A stretch of DNA of 55,906 nt from Burkholderiales bacterium (GCA_026400275.1 JAPLPK010000193.1:1-55906), one strand, 5' to 3'; counted from the first letter of the stretch, positions 19,719 through 31,518 are shown. Numbers and translations are program-made. Notes: generated from the letters alone by a model not told the origin.

Positions 19719-20525
19719 TCAAGAGTTAAGGCTTTGCAACAACTGTGCCGCAACCGCGACCGCGATCACCTCGGGCTCTTTGCCCGTAATGCCCGGCACG
19801 CCGATCGGGCAGGTCACCCGGGCCAGTTCGGCCTCGTCAAAGCCTCGGGCGAGCAACCGCTGACGAAAGCTGGCCCATTTGGTCTTACTGCCGATCAGGC
19901 CGATAAAAGGCAGGTCGCCCTGGCTGCGCTGGCGTTGCAGGCAGGCCGCCACGATGTCCAGATCTTCGGCGTGGCTGAAGCTCATGATCAGCACCTGGCT
20001 GCCGGGCCGCAGATCGGCCACTGCCTTTTGTACCGGGTCGGAGTGCTCGCAGTGCACACGGGCCGGCAGATCGGCGGGGAAGATACCGTCGCGGCTATCT
20101 ATCCAGTTCAGCTGGAATGGCAGGCGCGACACCACCTGCACCAACGCATGGCCCACATGGCCACCACCAAACAAGGCCACCGGCCTGAGCTGTTGGGCGC
20201 ACTGCTGGCGCAGGCGCGGTGCATCCGCCGCCGCGATGGACTCAAAACGCAGGTAGACCACGCCGCCACAACACTGGCCCAGGCTGGGCCCCAGGGGGTA
20301 GCGCAAAGTCTTTACGGAGACCTCGCCGACCCGCAAGCGCGCCCGGGCTTCAGCGATGGCCTGGAACTCCAGATGGCCGCCGCCTATCGTACCCACCAGA
20401 CGGTCGGCAAACACCGCCATCCAGGTCCCGGACTCACGCGGCACCGAGCCTTGGGTAGACTCTACGCAGATAAGCACCGCAGCCTTGGACTGCAAGTGGT
20501 GGAGTAAAACGTCAATATGTGTCAC
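19719..20525 (-). CDS. xdhC: Xanthine dehydrogenase accessory protein XdhC
   Basis: VCVESTQGSVPRESGTWMAVF, GTIGGGHLEFQAI, FGGGHVGHALVQVV; GTG start at 20525 is a best guess, ORF extends to 20570. Confidence 0.87.
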   Translation of the reverse strand: MTHIDVLLHHLQSKAAVLICVESTQGSVPRESGTWMAVFADRLVGTIGGGHLEFQAIAEARARLRVGEVSVKTLRYPLGPSLGQCCGGVVYLRFESIAAADAPRLRQQCAQQLRPVALFGGGHVGHALVQVVSRLPFQLNWIDSRDGIFPADLPARVHCEHSDPVQKAVADLRPGSQVLIMSFSHAEDLDIVAACLQRQRSQGDLPFIGLIGSKTKWASFRQRLLARGFDEAELARVTCPIGVPGITGKEPEVIAVAVAAQLLQSLNS

Positions 20526-20590
20526 AGCAAGCAATCTGGCCAAGAAAGCAGTATGCACGGCTGCGCGCACTGCCCCAAGCCTTCAAAATA

Positions 20591-21115
20591 ATGAAAAAGC
20601 AACTCAAATACCTGCGTTTGAAACTAGCCGGCCTGTCCGCAGCCGCTGCGGCCTTGGTGGCGGGTTGTAACTCCACGCCAGCACCCCAGCCAGCCGGCAC
20701 ACCAAGCCCGCCTTCGCCACCCAACACCGCTGCGCCCAGCAGCCCTCGCCCGGCCCAGCCTGCACCGCCCAAAATTTCCGCCGCCACCAATCCGCGCGAC
20801 TACCGGCGCGATGCCGCCCGCCACCTGTACGACCGCAATGCAGCACGCATATTCCAAGGCAAGTTGCAAGCCAACCTGTACGCAATAGGCGTGCTGGAGG
20901 TGCACCTGGACCGCAACGGCATGGTCACCGGCCTGCACTGGATGCGCGCGCCACGCCACGCACCCGAGGTGGTTACCGAAATCGAACGCACCGTGCGTGC
21001 CGCAGCGCCCTACCCTCCACCGTCCCGTATGGGCAAGGTCACCTACACCGATACCTGGCTGTGGGACAAGAGCGGCCAGTTCCAGCTGGACACGCTGACC
21101 GAAGGCCAACTGTAG
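20591..21115 (+). CDS. Hypothetical lipoprotein
   Basis: Signal with lipobox LVAGCNS, Pro-rich linker, TonB-C-like tail. Confidence 0.65.
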   Translation: MKKQLKYLRLKLAGLSAAAAALVAGCNSTPAPQPAGTPSPPSPPNTAAPSSPRPAQPAPPKISAATNPRDYRRDAARHLYDRNAARIFQGKLQANLYAIGVLEVHLDRNGMVTGLHWMRAPRHAPEVVTEIERTVRAAAPYPPPSRMGKVTYTDTWLWDKSGQFQLDTLTEGQL

Positions 21116-21118
21116 ACA

Positions 21119-21182
21119 TGCTACAAAAAACATAGCTTCCAGCGCAGGTAAATACTGCGCCAGCGGCCCATTTCTCTTAAAA
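21119..21182 (+). repeat. Family A element copy, just after lipoprotein stop
   Basis: tGCTACaaaaaacATAGCTtccaGCGCAGGTAaatacTGCGCcagCGGCCcatttctcttaaaa. Confidence 0.85.
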
Positions 21183-21187
21183 ACCTA

Positions 21188-21538
21188 TCAACTCCCCCGG
21201 TAGGTCGAATAGCTCCAGGGGCTGACCAGCAGAGGCACGTGGTAGTGCTGCGCGGTATCGGCCACGCCGAAATCCAGGCTCACCTTGTTCAAAAACTGCG
21301 GTTGCGGCAACACCACGCCGCGCGCCGCAAAGTAGGCTGCCACGTCGAACACCAGCCTATAGGTGCCGACCTGCAGCGTGTGGTTGTCAAACAGCGGCGC
21401 GTTCGTGCGGCCGTCATGGTTCATCACATGGCGCTGCAGCAAAGTGCTGCTGTCACCCTGGGTGGCATACAAATCCACCGCCATACCAGCGGCCGGGCAG
21501 CCATGCATGGTGTCCAAAACGTGCGTGCTCAATCCCAT
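21188..21538 (-). CDS. uraH: 5-hydroxyisourate hydrolase
   Basis: LSTHVLDTMHGCPAAGMAVDLY ... HYHVPLLVSPWSYSTYRGS (YRGS C-terminus). Confidence 0.96.
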   Translation of the reverse strand: MGLSTHVLDTMHGCPAAGMAVDLYATQGDSSTLLQRHVMNHDGRTNAPLFDNHTLQVGTYRLVFDVAAYFAARGVVLPQPQFLNKVSLDFGVADTAQHYHVPLLVSPWSYSTYRGS

Positions 21539-21614
21539 AGATATCTCCACAAAAACGGTTTCAAAACGTAAAACAGATGTGTATACAGTTCGGTATTTCC
21601 GCTATTATGGATGC

Positions 21615-22286
21615 ATGGAAGCAAGTACCACCAACACCCATACGATCGTCGAAGCGCTAACCAAGGCCATTGTGGAACACCGGCTGCACCCCGGCACCAA
21701 GCTGGCCGAGCAAAAGCTGGCCGACCATTTCGGGGTCTCGCGCACCCTGGTAAGGCAAGCCCTGTTCCAGCTGTCGCAAAACGGCCTGATCCGCCTGGAG
21801 CCCGCCCGTGGCGCCTTCGTAGCCGCGCCTTCGGTGGCCGAGGCGCGCCAGGTCTTCGCCGTGCGCCGCATGCTGGAGGCGGAAATCACCCGCGCCTTGG
21901 CCCGCAGCATGACGCCGGCCAAGCTCAAGGTGTTGACCGACCATTCCGCGCTGGAGAAGTCCGCCCTCCAAACCCAGGACAACAGCAACCGCGCCGAGCT
22001 GCTGGGCGACTTTCACATCCGCATGGCCGAGCTGCTGGGCAACGACGTGCTGGTGCAGATGATGGTGGAGCTGCTGTCGCGCTGCTCGCTGATCACCCTG
22101 ATGTACCAACCAGACAGTGCCGCCGAACACTCCAGCGAAGAACACGGCGCATTGATACAGGCACTCGCCGACCAGGACGAAAACCTGGCCGTACGCCTGA
22201 TGGACGAACACCTGCAACACGTGGAGGCCAGCCTGTCCTTCGACCGCAAAATTCCCAGTAACGACATCGCAATGGCACTGGCCTGA
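21615..22286 (+). CDS. GntR family transcriptional regulator (FCD subfamily)
   Basis: GTKLAEQKLADHFGVSRTLVRQALFQLSQNGLIRLEPARGAFVAAPSVAEARQVFAVRRMLE; ATG 21615. Confidence 0.92.
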   Translation: MEASTTNTHTIVEALTKAIVEHRLHPGTKLAEQKLADHFGVSRTLVRQALFQLSQNGLIRLEPARGAFVAAPSVAEARQVFAVRRMLEAEITRALARSMTPAKLKVLTDHSALEKSALQTQDNSNRAELLGDFHIRMAELLGNDVLVQMMVELLSRCSLITLMYQPDSAAEHSSEEHGALIQALADQDENLAVRLMDEHLQHVEASLSFDRKIPSNDIAMALA

Positions 22287-22305
22287 CTTGTGCTTGAGGA
22301 GCCCT

Positions 22306-23250
22306 ATGACCGAGACATCCACCCACCACAGCAACTACCCCCGCGACCTCGTCGGCTATGGCCGCAAGGTGCCCCACGCGCAGTGGCCCAACCAGGCCAA
22401 GATCGCTGTGCAATTTGTGTTGAACTACGAAGAAGGCGGCGAAAACAATGTGTTGCATGGCGACGCCGCGTCGGAAACATTTTTGTCCGAGCTGATCACC
22501 GCCCAGCCTTTCCCTGACCGCCACATGACCATCGAGTCCATGTACGAGTACGGCTCGCGGGTGGGCAGCTGGCGCATCCTGCGCGAATTTGAAAAGCGCG
22601 GCCTGCCGCTGACCATCTTCGGTGTCTCTATGGCCCTTGAGCGCCACCCCGAGCTGACCCAGGCCTTTATCGACCTGGGCCATGAAATCGCCTGCCACGG
22701 CTGGCGCTGGATCCACTACCAGAACCTGCCCGAAGCCACCGAGCGCGAGCACATGGCCGTGGGCACGGAAATCATCCGCAAGCTGACCGGTGGCCAATGG
22801 CCCCAGGGCTGGTACACCGGCCGCGACAGCCCCAACACCCGCCGCCTGCTGGCCGACCAGGGCGGCTTCAGCTACGACAGCGACTACTACGGCGACGACC
22901 TGCCGTTCTGGATGCCCACCACCAAGAGCGACGGCACGGTAGAACCCCGCCTCGTCGTCCCCTACTCGTTGGACACCAACGACATGCGCTGCGTGCAGGT
23001 GCAAGGCTTCAACACCGGCGACCACTTCTTGCAATACCTGAAAGACAGCTTCGACGTGCTGTACGCCGAGGGCGATGAAGCCCCGAAGATGATGAGCATC
23101 GGCATGCACTGCCGCGTGCTCGGGCGCCCAGGCCGCTTCGGCGCACTGCAGAAGTTTCTGGACTACGTGCAAAGCCACGAGCGCGTGTGGATCTGCCGGC
23201 GCATCGACATCGCCCGCCATTGGCACGAAACGCACCCGTTCCAAGGCTGA
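22306..23250 (+). CDS. puuE: Allantoinase PuuE (polysaccharide deacetylase-like)
   Basis: YPRDLVGYGRKVPHAQWPNQAKIAVQFVLNYEEGGENNVLHGDAASETFLSE. Confidence 0.95.
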   Translation: MTETSTHHSNYPRDLVGYGRKVPHAQWPNQAKIAVQFVLNYEEGGENNVLHGDAASETFLSELITAQPFPDRHMTIESMYEYGSRVGSWRILREFEKRGLPLTIFGVSMALERHPELTQAFIDLGHEIACHGWRWIHYQNLPEATEREHMAVGTEIIRKLTGGQWPQGWYTGRDSPNTRRLLADQGGFSYDSDYYGDDLPFWMPTTKSDGTVEPRLVVPYSLDTNDMRCVQVQGFNTGDHFLQYLKDSFDVLYAEGDEAPKMMSIGMHCRVLGRPGRFGALQKFLDYVQSHERVWICRRIDIARHWHETHPFQG

Positions 23251-23257
23251 GCCGCGC

Positions 23258-25033
23258 ATGCCACTGACGATAGATTTCCTCAACACGGCTCCCCTGGAAA
23301 CCGTGTTGCAGCAGTTGCCGGGCCTGTACGAACACTCGCCCTGGATCGCCGAGCAGGCGCTGCAGCAGCGCCCGTTCCGCTCGCTGGCGCAATTCAAATA
23401 CGCCATGGTGCAGGTGCTGGCCGCCGCCGGCAACCAGGCCCAGCTGGACCTGATACGCGCCCACCCGGACCTGGCCGGCAAGGCCATGGAGGCCAATAGC
23501 CTGACGGCCGAGTCCACCCACGAGCAAAACCAGGCCGGCCTCACCCGCTGCACGCCCGAAGAACTTGCCCTGCTGCAGCAGCTCAACGCCGACTACCGCG
23601 CCCACAACGGCTTCCCCTTCATCCTGGCCGTGCGCGGCCCGCGCGGCATCGGCCTGCGCAAGCAGGAAATCATCGACACCTTCCAGCGCCGCCTGCGCAA
23701 CTCGGCCGACTTTGAATTAGCCGAGGCACTGCGCAACATCCACCGCATCGTCGAAATCCGGCTGGACGACGCCTTTGGCAGCGCGCCCGTACTGGGCAAT
23801 CTGGTGTGGGACTGGCAGGAAGCGCTCAGCGTCCACACCGACCCCGGTTACGCCGAAAAAGGCCAGCTCACCGTCACCTACCTGACCGATGCGCACCGTG
23901 CCTGCGCCCAACAGATCGTGCTCACCATGCGCGACTGCGGCTTTGACGAGGTGTCCATCGATGCCGTGGGCAATGTAGTGGGCCGCTACCACGCTACAAC
24001 GCCACATGCCAAGACGCTGCTGACCGGCAGCCACTTTGATACCGTGCGCAACGGCGGCAAATACGACGGTCGCCTGGGCATTTACGTGCCCCTGGCGTGC
24101 GTGCGCGAACTGGCACGCCAAGGTAAGCGCCTGCCCTTTCACCTGGAGGTGGTCGGCTTCGCCGAGGAAGAAGGCCAGCGCTACAAAGCCACCTTTCTGG
24201 GTTCGGGCGCTTTAATTGGTGACTTCAACCCCAGCTGGCTGGACCAGACCGACGCAGACGGCATCAGCATGCGCTCCGCCATGCAGCATGCGGGCTTGCG
24301 GATAGAGGACATCCCGGCCTTGCAACGCCAGGCCGACGACTACCTGGGCTTTGTCGAACTCCATATCGAACAGGGTCCGGTGCTCAACGAGCTGGATATT
24401 CCGCTGGGCATCGTCACATCGATCAACGGCAGCGTGCGCTATACCGGCGAGGTCCAGGGCGTGGCCTGCCATGCCGGCACCACCCCCATGAACCGTCGCC
24501 GCGATGCCGCCACCGCCGTAGCCGAGCTGGCGCTGTTCGTGGAGCAACGTGCCGCGCGCGATGGCGACTCGGTCGGCACCGTGGGCATGCTGCAGGTACC
24601 CAACGGCTCCATCAACGTGGTGCCAGGCCTGTGCCAGTTCGGCCTGGACCTGCGCGCGCCGAACAATGTGCAGCGCGACGCCCTGACCGACGACGTGGTG
24701 GCCGCACTGCAAAGCATCTGCGAACGCCGAGGCCTGCGCTACACGCTGGTCGAGGCCATGCGCGCCGCTGCCGCCCCCAGCGCGCCCGCCTGGCAGCAGC
24801 GCTGGGAACGTGCGGTGGACAGCCTGGGCGTGCCCCTGTACCGCATGCCCAGCGGCGCTGGCCACGATGCCATGAAGCTCCATGAAATCATGCCCCAGGC
24901 CATGCTGTTCGTGCGCGGCCAAAACTCCGGCATCAGCCACAACCCGCTGGAAAGCAGCACCAATAACGATATGCAGCTGGCAGTAGATGCCTTCTCCCAG
25001 CTATTGACCCAACTCGCCACCGAATTCCCATGA
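23258..25033 (+). CDS. Bifunctional OHCU decarboxylase (UraD) / Zn-dependent amidohydrolase (allantoate amidohydrolase-like)
   Basis: N-term LIRAHPDLAGKAM...YRAHNGFPFILAVRG (UraD); C-term GSHFDTVRNGGKYDGRLGI, HIEQGPVLNELDIPLGIVT, SGAGHDAM. Confidence 0.92.
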   Translation: MPLTIDFLNTAPLETVLQQLPGLYEHSPWIAEQALQQRPFRSLAQFKYAMVQVLAAAGNQAQLDLIRAHPDLAGKAMEANSLTAESTHEQNQAGLTRCTPEELALLQQLNADYRAHNGFPFILAVRGPRGIGLRKQEIIDTFQRRLRNSADFELAEALRNIHRIVEIRLDDAFGSAPVLGNLVWDWQEALSVHTDPGYAEKGQLTVTYLTDAHRACAQQIVLTMRDCGFDEVSIDAVGNVVGRYHATTPHAKTLLTGSHFDTVRNGGKYDGRLGIYVPLACVRELARQGKRLPFHLEVVGFAEEEGQRYKATFLGSGALIGDFNPSWLDQTDADGISMRSAMQHAGLRIEDIPALQRQADDYLGFVELHIEQGPVLNELDIPLGIVTSINGSVRYTGEVQGVACHAGTTPMNRRRDAATAVAELALFVEQRAARDGDSVGTVGMLQVPNGSINVVPGLCQFGLDLRAPNNVQRDALTDDVVAALQSICERRGLRYTLVEAMRAAAAPSAPAWQQRWERAVDSLGVPLYRMPSGAGHDAMKLHEIMPQAMLFVRGQNSGISHNPLESSTNNDMQLAVDAFSQLLTQLATEFP

Positions 25034-26274
25034 CCGCCATAACCGTTAGCACTGCTGATTACGCCCGCCTGGACGCATGGATTGACAGCCATTTCGACGC
25101 CGAAGTCCAATTCCTGCAAGCGCTGATCCAGGTTCCCACCGACACGCCGCCGGGCAATAACGCCCCCCACGCCGAGCGCACCGCCGAGCTGCTGCAAGGC
25201 TTTGGCTTCATCGCAGAAAAGCACGCCGTGCCTGCAGCCGAAGTACAAGCCGCCGGCATGCAGTCCATCACCAACCTGGTGGTGCGCCGCGCCTATGGCC
25301 TGGGCAAAACCATTGCGCTGAACGCCCACGGCGACGTGGTACCTCCTGGCGAGGGCTGGACGCACGACCCCTACGGCGCAGAAATCAAAGACGGCAAAAT
25401 CTACGGCCGCGCCACCGCCGTCAGCAAAGGCGACTTCGCCAGCTTCACCTTCGCGGTGCGGGCACTGGAGTCCCTGGGCCTGCCGCTGCAAGGCGCGGTG
25501 GAGCTGCACTTCACCTACGACGAAGAATTTGGCGGCGAACTCGGCCCCGGCTGGCTTTTGAAGAACAAGATCACCCAGCCCGACCTGATGATCGCCGCCG
25601 GTTTCTCCTACCAAGTAGTTACCGCGCACAATGGCTGCCTGCAAATGGAAGTCACCGTGCACGGCAAGATGGCCCATGCGGCCATTCCCACCAGCGGCGT
25701 GGATGCGCTGCAGGGCGCGGTCCACATCCTGAAAGCCCTGTACGCGCAAAACACGCTGTACCAAAACATCACCTCCCAGGTGGAAGGCATCACCCACCCC
25801 TACCTGAATGTGGGCACCATCGTTGGCGGCACCAATACCAATGTGGTGCCCGGCAAGGTCACATTCAAGCTCGACCGCCGCATGATCCCCGAGGAGAACC
25901 CGGTCGAGGTCGAAGCCAACATCCGCAAAATCATTGCCGACGCGGCGGCCAGCCAACCCGGCATCACGGTGGACATCAAGCGCCTGCTGCTGGCCCGCTC
26001 CATGCGCCCCCTGCCCGGCAACGCGCCGTTGGTCGATGCCATCCAGAAGCACGGCCTGGCCGTGTTTGGCGAAACCATTCCGGCCATGGGCACACCGCTG
26101 TACACCGATGTGCGGCTGTATGCCGAAGCCGGTATTCCTGGCGTCATCTACGGTGCTGGCCCGCGCACCGTGCTGGAGTCGCACGCCAAGCGTGCCGACG
26201 AACGGCTGGACCTGGAAGACCTGCGCCGCGCCACCAAGGTGATTGCGCGCACGCTGTGCGACTTGCTGGCGTAG
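25030..26274 (+). CDS. M20 family metallopeptidase (ArgE/DapE-like)
   Basis: ALNAHGDVVPPGEGWTHDPYGAEIKDGKIYGRATAVSKGDFAS, FTYDEEFGGELGPGWLL. Confidence 0.9.
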   Translation: MTAITVSTADYARLDAWIDSHFDAEVQFLQALIQVPTDTPPGNNAPHAERTAELLQGFGFIAEKHAVPAAEVQAAGMQSITNLVVRRAYGLGKTIALNAHGDVVPPGEGWTHDPYGAEIKDGKIYGRATAVSKGDFASFTFAVRALESLGLPLQGAVELHFTYDEEFGGELGPGWLLKNKITQPDLMIAAGFSYQVVTAHNGCLQMEVTVHGKMAHAAIPTSGVDALQGAVHILKALYAQNTLYQNITSQVEGITHPYLNVGTIVGGTNTNVVPGKVTFKLDRRMIPEENPVEVEANIRKIIADAAASQPGITVDIKRLLLARSMRPLPGNAPLVDAIQKHGLAVFGETIPAMGTPLYTDVRLYAEAGIPGVIYGAGPRTVLESHAKRADERLDLEDLRRATKVIARTLCDLLA

Positions 26275-26297
26275 TCGCTCACTGCATTCAAAATACA

Positions 26298-26336
26298 AAA
26301 AAGCCCTGAACCGCGCAATGCGGTTCAGGGCTTTTT
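26298..26336. terminator. Bidirectional intrinsic terminator between convergent genes
   Basis: aaaaagccctgaaccgc gcaat gcggttcagggcttttt perfect stem with A/T tails. Confidence 0.88.
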
Positions 26337-26377
26337 GCCGTCAAAGCGCGGACGCATCCGCGCAATGGCTCAAACGA

Positions 26378-27664
26378 TCAGAAGCTCTGCGAATACTGCA
26401 GGCCCATGACCCAACCACTGTCCTTGTAAGTGCCATTCAAGGCGCCACGGCCGGCAGCCGCCTGGTTGTTCTGGATCTGCGCGTCCTTCAAGTACAGATA
26501 GGCCAAACCGAAGTCCAACGTGGAGGCTTGGGAGAGCTTCCACTGCGCGCCGGTCGAGAGCCAGATACGGTTGTTGTCCGGCAACGAAGCCAGGCGCGTG
26601 CTGGCACCCTTGACTGGGGTCTGGTCATAGGCCACGCCGTACTTGAACTTCCAGGCATCGCTGTACTTATAGTTGGCACCCACAGCCACGCGCCAGGTGT
26701 CGCGGAACTCGGTATCCAGGGTCTGCGCCACGGTACCTGCGGCAGGGCCCGAAGTGCGCACGATGTCGATCTTCGGAATGCTGCTCCATCCGGTCCAGGA
26801 CAGGTCACCCAGCAACTCCCAGCTCGGGTTTAGCTGGTGCGCCACGCTGGCGATGAAGGTGTCGGGCAAGGTCACGCTGGCCTTGACGTTGGCGCCAATC
26901 GCCGCGTTCACTGCGGCCGACGGGCTGCCACCCGTCAGTGTGCCCGTGAGGTCGTACTTGATCTTGGAGCGATACGACACACCAACCTTGGTTGCAGGCG
27001 CGAGCTTAACAAGCGCACCCACGTTCCAGCCCCAGGCATTGTCGTCAATGCTCAGTGCCAGCGGCGTGTTGCCAGGCAAGCCTGGCGGCACGGTTGGCAC
27101 CACCGCGAGTCGGCGCGAGTAGTCCGCCGTCAGGCGCTGCCAGTTCAGGCCAAAGCCCAAAGAGACAACATCATTGGCCTTCCAGGCGATCGACGGGTTG
27201 ATGTTGTAGGTCTTGACATCGAATTGGTTCGATTGCGCGCTGCCGGTCCAGGGCGACTCATAGTCGGTCTTGGAGCCAAACGGCGCGCCGACGCCGATAC
27301 CGGCGTACAGCCCGTCCTGCAGCTTCCACGACAGGTAGCCGTTGGGTGCCACGCCCCAGTGGCCTGCGTCGCCGCCCGAGCCTGCAGTGGCCAGCGTGCC
27401 GACCGAGGACCCTTGGTTCTGGAACTTGAAGCTGGGCTTGATAGCGGTCGCGCCTATCGAGTATTCGCGGTCTTTGAGCTCGGTCATACCGGCCGGATTG
27501 AAGTAGACCGTACTAGAGTTATCGGCCACCGCCGCAGAGCCGGCATAGGCATTGCCAATGCCGCTGGCGTTTTGCTCCAGCAGTTGGAAGCCCGACGCGC
27601 CGGCGCTACCTGCAAAAAGCGCGGCGATGAGCGCCGATAGATGTTTGAGGTTGTGGGTTTTCAT
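26378..27664 (-). CDS. FadL/OmpP1/TodX family outer membrane transport protein
   Basis: ASGFQLLEQNASGIGNAYAGSAAVADNSSTVYFNPAGMTELK; C-terminal F. Confidence 0.93.
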   Translation of the reverse strand: MKTHNLKHLSALIAALFAGSAGASGFQLLEQNASGIGNAYAGSAAVADNSSTVYFNPAGMTELKDREYSIGATAIKPSFKFQNQGSSVGTLATAGSGGDAGHWGVAPNGYLSWKLQDGLYAGIGVGAPFGSKTDYESPWTGSAQSNQFDVKTYNINPSIAWKANDVVSLGFGLNWQRLTADYSRRLAVVPTVPPGLPGNTPLALSIDDNAWGWNVGALVKLAPATKVGVSYRSKIKYDLTGTLTGGSPSAAVNAAIGANVKASVTLPDTFIASVAHQLNPSWELLGDLSWTGWSSIPKIDIVRTSGPAAGTVAQTLDTEFRDTWRVAVGANYKYSDAWKFKYGVAYDQTPVKGASTRLASLPDNNRIWLSTGAQWKLSQASTLDFGLAYLYLKDAQIQNNQAAAGRGALNGTYKDSGWVMGLQYSQSF

Positions 27665-27820
27665 CGTGTCTCCAAATTTGTTAATAATTGTGTCTGGTTT
27701 ATGTCCCAGGCATGACACTGTACCAACGGAGATAAGCCACACAAAGCGTATCCGGGCTGTCAATGTCACCTGCGGAACAGCAGCAGAGCACGCGAAGCCG
27801 GGCTGCACGCTGATCTGCAG

Positions 27821-27921
27821 GCTGAAGTCGCACGCCAAGCGCGCCGACAAACGGCGGGACCTGGAAGACCTGCGCAGCGCCACCAGTCGATTGCGCGCAA
27901 GCTGGCGGACTGCGCGCACCA
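27821..27921 (+). pseudogene. Degenerate duplicate of the 3' end of the M20 peptidase gene
   Basis: gctgaagtcgcacgccaagcgcgccgacaaacggcgggacctggaagacctgcgcagcgccaccag... aligns by eye with 26172-26263 of the peptidase gene. Confidence 0.8.
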
Positions 27922-28042
27922 ACCGCATAACCCCATACACGCTTCGCATAACTTTTCGCAGCGTAAGTAGGCTCCACAATGTTTATGGCCTGTAGCTTGC
28001 GTTAGGCTTGCCTTTCATAAAAATTCTTCGAGGACACAATCA

Positions 28043-30355
<2,313 letters not shown>

Positions 30356-30392
30356 GTGCCAACGCCCCTCGGGCAACCGAGGGCCTCAAAGG

Positions 30393-30418
30393 ACGCACCT
30401 ACACGGTGCGTTTTTTTA
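30393..30418 (+). terminator. Intrinsic terminator after maeB
   Basis: acgcacc tacac ggtgcgt tttttta. Confidence 0.8.
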
Positions 30419-30474
30419 TGGGCTTGGGCACCTTTTTTGCTCTAATGCAGGAAACCTCTGTTTCTGGAGCCCCC

Positions 30475-31518
30475 ATGACCCAACGCGTCTTTTTGCAGTC
30501 TGCCCTGGCCTGCGCCGTCTTGCTGGCCACCGTGCCGGTATTTGCCCAGACCACGCCCATCAAATTCCAGCTGGACTGGCGTTTTGAAGGCCCTGCCGCC
30601 CTGTTCCTCACCCCCGCAGCCAAGGGCTATTTCAAGGACGCCAAGCTGGACGTAACCATTGATGCTGGCAACGGATCGGGAGGCGCCGTCACCCGCGTAG
30701 CATCGGGCGCCTACGACATGGGCTTTGCGGACATGGCCGCGCTGATGGAATTCCACGCCAACAACCCCGACGCAGCCAACAAGCCCGTCGCCGTGATGAT
30801 GGTCTACGCAGACACACCGGCATCCGTGATGGTGCTGAAGAAGTCCGGCATCAAGACCCCTGCCGACCTCAGCGGCAAAAAGCTGGGTGCCCCGGTGTTC
30901 GACGCAGGCCGCCGCGCCTTCCCCATCTTCGCCAAGGCCAACAACATCACCGGCGTGCAATGGACCAGCATGGACCCACCGTTGCGCGAAACAATGCTGG
31001 TACGCGGCGACGTGGACGCCATCACCGGCTTCACCTTCACCTCGCTGCTGAACCTGGAAGCGCGCGGCACCCAGGCCGCCGACGTGCTGGTCCTGCCCTA
31101 CCCGCAGTTCGGCGTGAAGCTGTACGGCAACGCCATCATCGCCTCGCCCAAGCTGGTCAAAGAGAACCCGGCCGCCGTCAAAGCCTTTTTGCAGGCTTTT
31201 GCCAGGGGCATGAAGGACGTGATCGCCAAGCCTGCCGCCGCGATTGAGGACGTGAAAGCCCGCGACGGCATCATCAACAGCGCGCTGGAATTGCGCCGCC
31301 TGAACATGGCCATCGACACTGCGATCAACACCCCCAACGCCCACGCCGAAGGCTTTGGCAAAACCACGCCGCCACGCCTGTCGCTGATGGCCTCGCAGGT
31401 GTCCGACGCCTTTGCCACCAAGACCCGCGTCAACCCGGACGCGGTGTGGAACGCCTGCGCAGATAAAACCTGCGCTAGCGGCCTATTTCTTATAAATTTG
31501 TGCAAACACCTTTTGTAG
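30475..31518 (+). CDS. ABC transporter substrate-binding protein (SsuA/THI5/NMT1 type)
   Basis: Signal peptide; KFQLDWRFEGPAALFLTPAAKGYFKDAKLDVTIDAGNGSGGAVTRVASGAYDMGFAD. Confidence 0.88.
   Translation: MTQRVFLQSALACAVLLATVPVFAQTTPIKFQLDWRFEGPAALFLTPAAKGYFKDAKLDVTIDAGNGSGGAVTRVASGAYDMGFADMAALMEFHANNPDAANKPVAVMMVYADTPASVMVLKKSGIKTPADLSGKKLGAPVFDAGRRAFPIFAKANNITGVQWTSMDPPLRETMLVRGDVDAITGFTFTSLLNLEARGTQAADVLVLPYPQFGVKLYGNAIIASPKLVKENPAAVKAFLQAFARGMKDVIAKPAAAIEDVKARDGIINSALELRRLNMAIDTAINTPNAHAEGFGKTTPPRLSLMASQVSDAFATKTRVNPDAVWNACADKTCASGLFLINLCKHLL
31453..31502 (+). repeat. Family A element, 3' half, forming the end of the substrate-binding protein ORF
   Basis: gcctGCGCAGataaaaCCTGCGCtagCGGCCtatttcttataaatttgt. 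Confidence 0.75.
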
